Positions 57,265 to 64,000 of a stretch of 64,000 nucleotides of DNA are shown piece by piece. Source of the DNA: Argyresthia goedartella. Its lineage: Eukaryota; Arthropoda; Insecta; Lepidoptera; Argyresthiidae. Under the pieces are notes generated by a model. That model ran no database searches, was not told where the DNA came from, and saw only the letters and a program-made list of their open reading frames with translations. Every line of letters starts with the position of its first letter. Positions within the stretch are counted from its first letter, which is position 1. The stretch is from assembly GCA_949825045.1 (NCBI GenBank), contig OX463820.1, positions 11,172,501-11,236,500 on the forward strand, given 5' to 3'. The position numbers and the translations under genes were made by a program.

Positions 57265-57546
57265 TTTTCTACAAATAGTCGTGTCGTGATAGTTAATATA
57301 AATCTCTAAGTCCCCTAATAGCATTCAACCAATAATCGACCCGACCAAACAATTATGGTTGACCGAGTCATTACTAGATCCCAAATTAGCGGCCCAGATG
57401 TCCAAAAGCGAACAAAAAGTAAGAGGCTCAAGCTAGTAACTGTGCGAATTGAGAAGGAAAAATATCGGTAAAATTCAATAGTGTTCCTGACCCATAAATG
57501 AAAAACGATACTCAACCCAGAAGAACTATTACGACGAAAGCTTATA
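57265..57546. other. Flank of the DD41D transposon
   Basis: No recognised gene. TA at 57545-57546 is the left half of the transposon's target duplication. Confidence 0.4.
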
Positions 57547-57986
57547 CCGGGTGTCCGGAAGGTAGGTGCAATCCTTTAAGGGGGTGATAGCTGACATCAT
57601 TTCGAACATTTTAAGCTTAACATGTATATGGCGATTATCGTTTATTTTTTTTAAATTTATTTTTTTAGTATTTTTTTCAAAAATACCCAAATTTTATACA
57701 TAGTCGGTTCTACCGCGCCAGTTAGAATTAATGTCAAAGGTGTAAAGCTGTTTTTGTATTGTCTAACGTTTATTTAACCAAATAGTATGAATTCTAAGCA
57801 TCTGTGTTGACTTTGAGAAAAAATAGAGACATTGATACATGAAAAATAATTGTACAGTTGCAATGTAACACTTTGATTTGAGGTTAAATAAAATAAAATA
57901 AAATACTTTTCATCGTTCAAACCTTTTTAAAAACACGTCTGGTTTCTGCTCTTTATTTTAAGCTATTGTTCATGCAGGTGACTGGC
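57547..57986 (+). repeat. DD41D transposon terminal inverted repeat, left
   Basis: 440 bp, matching the reverse complement of 59462-59901 with small indels and substitutions (for example CCGGG versus CAGGG at the tip, and different A/T tract lengths). The inner limit is where GCAGGTGACTGGC stops matching. Confidence 0.9.
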
Positions 57987-58286
57987 CAATTCTCAGAATT
58001 ACTGAAATATCCATTGTGGAGCGCCGAGCGTCGGGCTGCTTTGTTACCAGAGCTGGCATCGTAGGTTACGATTCGTAACCGGAATCTGCCCTTTGTCTAT
58101 CTCTCTTTATCAGCTTTATCTAGCTAGTTGCTTAGCATCTGCTCTCGTGACTGGTTGTGTGTGGTTTCTACGTTCGTCGTGTTGAGTTATTATTTAATTA
58201 AATCACCGTGTCAAGTTGAGTCCGCTCCGGCGTTGAGTTCCTTCACGTGTTGAATTACATTGGACTTTTATTGAACACTTTGTGAC

Positions 58287-59354
58287 ATGGCGTTTACTAA
58301 TGCAGAGTACGCCGATATTGTTTTTATGTACGGACGAGCTGACGGAAACGGTGCTTTGGCGCGCCGCTTGTACCAGGAGCGTTATCCAGATCGGAGAGTA
58401 CCCAATTTCAGGGTGTTTCAAAACACCTTTCGTCGGCTTATCGAAAATGGCGTTGGAAACAATCCGGTACGTGGAGTCAACCCTGGTGCTGATGTAGATG
58501 TAGAAGAACAAATACTGGCAGCTTTTGCTGCGGATCCCACTACGAGCGTCAGAAAAGTAGCTGCTGACCTGGGCTTTTCGAGATGGAAGGTGTGGACGAC
58601 GATGCATAAAGAAGGAAAATATCCCTTTCATGGTACTGGAGTACAGGGCTTAGAAGAAGATGACCCCATAAGAAGAGTCCAGTTTTGCCGCTTCTTATTA
58701 GATATGGACATAGATGACCGTCACTTTTTGAAAAGTATACTGTGGACGGACGAGTCCAAGTTTTCGAGGGAGGGAATCAATAATTTCCACAACCTCCATA
58801 AATGGGGTGACAAGGGCGCAAATCCACACTGGAAAAAACAAAAATCATTCCAGAGAAAATTCTCTGTCAACGTGTGGGCTGGAGTAATCGGTAGAACTCT
58901 TATTGGGCCACACTATCTACCCGACAAATTGGATGGACCAAAATACTTATCATTCCTACAGAACGACATACCTGGACTTTTAGAAGAAGCTGGACTATTG
59001 GACCTAGAGAGGCCATTGATTTTCCAACAAGATGGTTGTCCAGCGCATTGGACTCGGAATGTAAGAGACTATTTAAGCGACTGTTTCCCGGAGCGTTGGA
59101 TCGGCAGAGACGGACCTTGGCCTTGGCCCCCTCGATCGCCGGACCTTACACCCATGGATTTTTTCGTCTGGGGCCGGGCCAAAGAACTTGTCTACACGAC
59201 AGAAATAAGAACAAAGGACGAGTTGGTGCAGAGAATCAATGATGCATTTACCACTATGAAGGAAGAGATGATGCTGAAGGTGACCACCACCACCGTAAGG
59301 AATAGGGCCCGTGCTTGTATTAGAAATGGTGGATCACATTTTGAAAATGAATAA
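58287..59354 (+). CDS. DD41D mariner-family transposase, intact
   Basis: 355 residues, ATG to TAA without interruption. Residues 1-60 form an N-terminal helix-turn-helix of the type annotated DUF4817 (AEYADIVFMYGRADGNGALA, LYQERYPDRRVP). Residues 86-110 hold a second helix-turn-helix (SVRKVAADLGFSRWKVWTTM). The catalytic triad is visible: Asp155 (ILWTDESKFS), Asp249 (FQQDGCPAHW) and Asp291 (RSPDLTPMDFF). The 41 residues between the last two define DD41D. The enzyme would bind the inverted ends, cut them out and insert them at TA. The first ATG is used; a 5-prime leader of about 300 bp lies between the left repeat and the start. The polyadenylation signal AATAAA overlaps the stop codon. No damage is seen. 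Confidence 0.93.
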   Translation: MAFTNAEYADIVFMYGRADGNGALARRLYQERYPDRRVPNFRVFQNTFRRLIENGVGNNPVRGVNPGADVDVEEQILAAFAADPTTSVRKVAADLGFSRWKVWTTMHKEGKYPFHGTGVQGLEEDDPIRRVQFCRFLLDMDIDDRHFLKSILWTDESKFSREGINNFHNLHKWGDKGANPHWKKQKSFQRKFSVNVWAGVIGRTLIGPHYLPDKLDGPKYLSFLQNDIPGLLEEAGLLDLERPLIFQQDGCPAHWTRNVRDYLSDCFPERWIGRDGPWPWPPRSPDLTPMDFFVWGRAKELVYTTEIRTKDELVQRINDAFTTMKEEMMLKVTTTTVRNRARACIRNGGSHFENE

Positions 59355-59355
59355 A
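59350..59355 (+). promoter_or_regulatory. Polyadenylation signal overlapping the transposase stop codon
   Basis: AATAAA spans the TAA stop (59352-59354), a compact arrangement in which the coding end and the processing signal share bases. Confidence 0.6.
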
Positions 59356-59461
59356 ATTATTTTACCAACAATTGTGTTTTTTTTTAAATATTAAACTTTG
59401 AAATCAAAATACTTTCCTTCGTTCGACGCAGATAAATAATTCGACATAACTCAGCTATTAA

Positions 59462-59901
59462 GCCAGTTACCTGCATGAACAATAGCTTAAAATAAAGAGC
59501 AGAAACCAGACGTGTTTTAAAAAAGGTTTGAACGATGAAAAGTATTTTATTTAATTTTATTTAACCTCAAATCAAAGTATTTAAATCAAACTGTACAATT
59601 ATTTTTCATGTTTCAATGTCTCTATTTTTTCTCAAAGTCAACATAGATGCTTAGAATTCATACTATTTGGTTAAATAAACGTTAGACAATACAAAAACAG
59701 CTTTACACCTTTGACATTAATTCTAACTGGCGTGGTAGAACCGGCTATGTATGAGATTTGGGTATTTTTGAAAAAAACACTAAAAAATTAAATAAAAAAA
59801 AATTAAACGATTATTGCCATATACATGTTAAGCTTAAAATGTTCGAAATGATGTCAGCTATCACCCCCTTAAAGGATTGCACCTACCTTCCGGACACCCT
59901 G
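59462..59901 (-). repeat. DD41D transposon terminal inverted repeat, right
   Basis: Mirror of 57547-57986. About 107 bp separate the transposase stop codon from its inner edge. Confidence 0.9.
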
Positions 59902-59903
59902 TA

Positions 59904-60108
59904 TATCTGCAGATAGAGAACTGAAACCAATATCTTCATCAGCTAACATCTACAAAAATCCAAAAACTGACTCCGAAGAGAATTCAAAGAGGAAGCAAGA
60001 CCTACACCCACGACTGCCCCGACAATGCAAACCAATCAGAGGAATACGAGAAGAAAAAGATTTGAAAACAGTTCAGCATTCCAAAATCATCATAAAATTA
60101 AAAAAAAA
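59904..60108. other. Right flank of the DD41D transposon
   Basis: No recognised feature; polar, A-rich open frames only. Confidence 0.35.
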
Positions 60109-60354
60109 TACCTTGGACACTATTTACACGCATTCATCTAGTCCCAAACTAGGATTCCCTGTATCTTTGGTACTAGACAACGATACACATACTTATATAG
60201 ATAAATAGTATACTTAGATAGATAAACAACCATGACTAGGGTACAAACATCCGTTCTCATCAAACAAATATTTGCCCCCACCGCGCACCGGGACTCGAAC
60301 CCGGGACCCTTGGCTCGTAGGCAGGGACACTGCCGACTCGGCCATTCGGGTCGT
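60109..60354 (-). mobile_element. SINE family 1, copy e (inverted)
   Basis: Full length on the minus strand. It has head AACGACCCGAATGGCCGAGT, B box GGTTCGAGTCCCGG, and end GTGTCCAAGGTA followed by T-rich tail sequence. It lies about 2.8 kb from copy d in opposite orientation, on the other side of the DD41D element. Confidence 0.88.
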
Positions 60355-61280
60355 TCATCCAAAAGCATCCATAAGCCTACCTAATAAATTTTCCTATATT
60401 GGCTGCAGGCTAAAAGTTGGTCGATTTAATGCCCCACCACCTAATCACATTCCTAGAGGTGGTGGTCCCCCTCCATACATGTTTCTGCGCAATCCGAGTT
60501 AGTTGTGCCGGGCGAGGTGACCTCTATCTGTTGTAAGCACCAGTGCTTATCCCAGGCACGGACTACTTTAGACCAAATCTAGACTCAGACAGCTAAAAAG
60601 TCATGTCCATTCTTTTGATTTTGTTGCGTTCCAAGGTTTTCCGGTCACTAAAAATTAGCTCACCTTGCTAACGGACGATTTAAAAAGGGAACAATATGTT
60701 CGGTTATATACCTAAGTTGAGATATTATTGTAAATTTTAATTGGAATCTGAATCTTTATTGATACTGTATTTGAATCTTGTAAATATTTTGTAATGTATG
60801 TTTGTGTCAATTTGGCATTTGACACAAACAAATAATGTACATAATAAATAAATGAATAAATAAATCCTGGTGCGGTTCGTTTATTTATAAAAAGAAACGA
60901 CAATTGCGGCCAGTGATGACACCGATAACAATCGATAGAGTAAATTTTTTGGAAAGATTTTTTTACACACCAAATGTCAATTTTAATGTCCTTTTATCGT
61001 ACTTTGTACTCAGATTTTTCGCAAAGTAGGATAATTCAGTAGTGAATAGATATATTCACTACTGAATTATTCAAATGAAATTCCTAAACTTTCAAACGTA
61101 GTTTAGTAATTTCATTAGCATTTTTCATAATTACTCTCAATATCTTTGGTAACAATTAATAAACACTGAAACACAAACAATGTTAACTGATTACCAAATT
61201 GAGTAAAAAGTTACATAGAAAAAAAAACACCCCAACTTTAATAAATGTTTTTCAAAAATTTACATCCTATCTAATACTAA
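60355..61280. other. Non-coding stretch with two perfect hairpins
   Basis: An 11-bp-arm hairpin (GTTTGTGTCAA / TTGACACAAAC) lies at 60800-60829 beside AATAAATAAATGAATAAATAAA, which looks like a retroelement tail. An 18-bp-arm perfect hairpin lies at 61031-61070. No gene. Confidence 0.5.
61031..61070. repeat. Perfect 18-bp-arm hairpin
   Basis: ATAATTCAGTAGTGAATA, the four-base spacer GATA, then the exact reverse complement. It is isolated from any recognised element. Confidence 0.9.
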
Positions 61281-61880
61281 ACTATGTGAGGTCGCCTCGC
61301 TCCGCTCCACTTTGCCTCGGATCTTGTTGATCGATTAAGTTGAAATGTGCCACACTTGCGTAGTGTTTAAACGTATGACTGTAAATCCAGTTTTTTCTTG
61401 GCCAAAATACTGGTTTTGCGTGACTTAATTACTCGATAGCGACAAAAAATGAGCGCAACTAGAAATACTGGCTTGATCCGACAAAATTACTGATTTGCGT
61501 CACTAAAAATATAAAAACAGCAACTTGAAAACCGTAATTCGAGTAACACAAAATAAAAATACGAGCGTTGGCTTTTGTTGTTTTTACATGTTCAACCTAA
61601 CATGAAGAAAAAAGGGGGTGAGTGAAGCGACTAGAAATACTGGCTTCGGCTGACAAGGGAATAAGTGGTTTCTAAACTATTCAGTAATTTAGTCGCGCAA
61701 ATCAGTAATTTTATCGCTCAATCCAGTAAAACAACCTGGGACTTTGAGAGATACAAATTAATTTTGAATTTGGGGGCAAGTAAAAAAACTGTTTACGAAC
61801 TTTATTGTATGACATGTCAAATAAAAGAGCTTGTTGCGAGGTTCGCAAATATTTTTTCATCATAATTTTAAAATGCTTAG
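61281..61880. other. Non-coding stretch with recurrent short motifs
   Basis: CTAGAAATACTGGCTT occurs at about 61460 and 61631, and blocks of the form ATCAGTAATTTTATCG / CAAAATTACTGATTTGCG occur in both orientations. This suggests a small decayed inverted-end element, too blurred to delimit. Confidence 0.35.
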
Positions 61881-63095
61881 CCATAAAGTTTCAAGTATTC
61901 AAGAAAATAGACAAAAAAGGCCAAGGCGCAAGCCAGGTGACACAAAAGTTATTAACGAAGCTTTTTCACTGTTATATTTTCTCTGGCATACGGATTCTGA
62001 ACAAGAATGATTTTAAACTGTTGGGTGCCCCAATGTTTCCAGAGGGAATACCAAGTATACTATCAGCAAAAACTAGTACCCTCTTGGCTTCCAAGGAGTA
62101 TTTAAGCAACTCCCAGCCCACGTCACACCAACGATGTTGAGAAGTTGCTTACCAATTCCCAGGCTAACATACTCGTGCTAAAAGACCCGTTGGATACTAT
62201 TGTCAATATTGGAATGTCGCCCACTCATTGCTGCCAAGCGGCTTTACCAATAAGGCATGCTGGACTAGGCATTCGTCGGTTGCAGGACACCGAGCTGCCA
62301 GTCATCTTGTCTTCGTCGCAAGGGGTGCGGGACCTTGTCCTTGTTTTCATCCACTTCACAGCGGTAGCGATCCGCCTGAACAACACCCACACTTACAGCT
62401 TGATTGGCACGAGGTTTAGTGCAGATTTGCACTCAATTAGTTGTCGGACCAGAGTTCGGGGGCGGAGCTGGTTCGTTTCCGCGCAGTACCGCAGCCAGAT
62501 TCGGAGCACTGGCTCCACGCTATTCCGTCTCCACAACCTGTGACGGTTATGGACAACGTCTTATTGCGAGTGCCAGTCGCATTGCGCCTCGGTAGCGATA
62601 TTTGCCAGCCTCATTGTTACTCCCGGCATTCTTCCATTAACGAAATAGTCAGGTGGGCTCTCGTTACTTCAAATATAGGCCATAGGACCCAGCGGGTCTG
62701 TGTCGTTCAGATGGGAAACGGCCAGTTGGCCTGACCTTTATACCCTGGGTGAGATAGCCTGAGAGAGGGCGTTCATATCTCTTGGACGCAACCTGAGTTA
62801 ACACATTCGCTCCCTCTCACCTTGCGCCTACAAGTGTTCCCCCCAGGAGCCGCCGCGGAAGAGGTAGCGAATCCAAAGATATTTTGCTGGCCTCATAAAC
62901 ATCTTTGGGCCTAGGGGGTGCAGAGCAAGATTTTTATAAGGGAGTTAGAACGCCGTTTGTAGGGCCGGGGCTATGACCGCCGCTCTGGGTCTTATCTCAG
63001 GCAGAGGATCTCCCTCGCGGTACAGCGCGGCGACGCTGCCAGCGTAATGGGGACTTTTCCGTCTGATATGGTCCGGGGCGGCTTATTATACAACT
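61881..63095 (+). pseudogene. Reverse-transcriptase relic of the YLDDG lineage, copy 2 (C-terminal half)
   Basis: Blocks in order: ILNKNDFKLLGAPMFPEGIP (about 61993), LPIRHAGLGIRRLQDTELP (about 62244), SGAELVRFRAVPQPDSEHWL (about 62456), then VALRLGSDICQPHCYSRHSS (about 62576). The last resembles a Cys/His-containing region. Near 62990 comes LISGRGSPS in a decayed ISLAVQRGDAAS context, then SVMGTFPSDMVRGGLLYNFK (63039-63098). Copy 1 at 36.8-38.4 kb shows the same order in its second half, so the two are one family. No intact frame remains and the reverse-transcriptase core is absent. Confidence 0.65.
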
Positions 63096-64000
63096 TCAAA
63101 CTAAAAGTTGTTATTGTTTGTTTCTTATTGTTAATTTCGTTACTTAAATTTTCTAATATAACGTTTAATCTAATATAACCCCCAGGCACTGTGATTGGCG
63201 GAATCTGCCAATATCATTTTTTTCGGGACTGTGATAATGACAATTTATGCCAATTCTTTGTTGATGTTGAGGGTCATATTTCACGCTCAATATAGATTCT
63301 GTTGATATATCAATCTCTTTTTTGCTTACATGAAGAGAATGATGAAAAAAGAGGCTGACTAGTCAAAGAATTATTGAAATCACATCCGTATTGAAATTTC
63401 TCTCACATAGGCAGTTAAGGCGTTCGAGGCCGGTCACTCGCCTATTTTTGGACAAGTATTTTGTAATGTAAATGTATGTTAAGTCTAAAACTGTTTTATG
63501 TTGATAATATGAGGCATCAAAGTATCACATAACAATCAGATATTAAGTCAAGGTTTTTTAGATTGTATATTTTATTGTAACTGCATGTAAATTCAAACAT
63601 CCTTCATATTCTGATTAGATATAGAAAATATATCGATTCTGATCAAAATACGAGAAATCTCAATTAAAACCCAACAAAGCCTCCCAAAAACCGCCTGGGA
63701 AATTGGCAGATTCGGGAGGGGAGATCTTCAAAATCGCTTTCTAGTGACGTGTCGATTATTGTTACGGTTTGGTCAAAATAAACTATATTAATGTTCCATA
63801 CAGATTTTATAACTAGGACGTTTTGGAGCAAACATTTAGCTCTGAAGGCATTATGGCCATATTCACTATCTTCCCATGAGTTATCTGCGTTGTACCAAAT
63901 GCTCTGTTCATGATCTGATACCATTCACCCAGCCTTGAATGACAGGTGCAACATAGGCGGGGTTGGACATGACACGCTGATTGACCGAAATCGATACGTA
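63096..64000. other. Terminal stretch with no gene recognised
   Basis: A minus-strand frame at 63664-63924 (86 residues, including CLLQNVLVIKSVWNINIVYF) has no family I recognise. It ends in a patch of CCCAACAAAGCCTCCCAAAA. Otherwise AT-rich non-coding sequence to the window edge. Confidence 0.35.

Larger units (their letters stand above)
57547..59901 (+). mobile_element. Complete DD41D (rosa-like) mariner-family transposon
   Basis: A 2355-bp element flanked by TA (57545-57546 and 59902-59903). It starts CCGGGTGTCCGGAAGGTAGG and ends with the mirror CCTACCTTCCGGACACCCTG, with terminal inverted repeats of 440 bp on each side (57547-57986, 59462-59901). Between them lies one uninterrupted transposase gene. 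Very long inverted ends, a TA target and an intact gene together suggest a recent and possibly still active element. The repeats show scattered differences, so it is not brand new. Confidence 0.92.

Noticed and set aside
58203..58631. 142-residue minus-strand frame opposite the transposase
   Set aside because: Shadow of the intact plus-strand transposase gene.
1..64000. Integrated virus, or bacterial or phage island
   Set aside because: No capsid, envelope, integrase/LTR pair, ribosome-binding-site pattern or operon was seen. The reverse transcriptases present have non-LTR type motifs.

Overview
The window looks like an AT-rich, repeat-dense piece of an insect nuclear genome, most likely a moth or butterfly. 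This rests on intron-containing genes with eukaryotic splice sites, dispersed repeats of a type I associate with Lepidoptera (segments ending in a CGAGTC...GGAACCCT core), several tRNA-derived SINE families, and the mix of RTE-like, R1-like and CR1/Jockey-like LINE relics with Tc1/mariner and Mutator-like DNA transposons. There is no bacterial operon structure, rRNA gene or CRISPR array.

Only one likely host gene is visible. It is a three-exon MADF-BESS (ADF1-like) regulatory protein on the minus strand at 14254-15852, with in-phase splice junctions and a GC-rich upstream stretch. Nearly everything else that can be named is mobile DNA.

Layout. 0.87-2.36 kb: decayed Tc1-like transposon with recognisable inverted ends. 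3.35-3.69 kb: eleven perfect 31-bp tandem repeats. 4.3-4.7 kb: LINE C-terminal relic. 12.2-12.9 kb: dispersed repeat and RTE-like relic. 14.2-15.9 kb: the MADF-BESS gene. 16.2-20.5 kb: a 4268-bp Mutator-like element (MULE) with 133-bp inverted ends, a 9-bp target duplication, a SWIM zinc finger and a spliced but broken transposase. 21.5-34.6 kb: SINE families, a hairpin transposon inside an RTE-like relic, and a three-copy composite repeat. 36.8-38.4 kb and 61.9-63.1 kb: two relics of one unusual reverse-transcriptase lineage. 40.2-44.4 kb: a nest of elements, with a large inverted-end element holding a smaller inverted-end element and a 2.5-kb LINE. 48.8-50.3 kb: two unrelated tandem duplications of 179 and 177 bp. 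51.2-55.6 kb: relics of at least two LINEs. 57.5-59.9 kb: a complete DD41D mariner-family transposon with an intact 355-residue transposase and 440-bp inverted ends.

The genes do not form a pathway. The window records successive transposon invasions around one host gene. The DD41D element is the only one whose protein appears undamaged. The most noteworthy items are that element, the MULE with its intron and duplicated subterminal end, the nest at 40-44 kb, and the YLDDG reverse-transcriptase lineage. All calls come from reading the sequence by eye, so family names carry the uncertainty stated in each entry.
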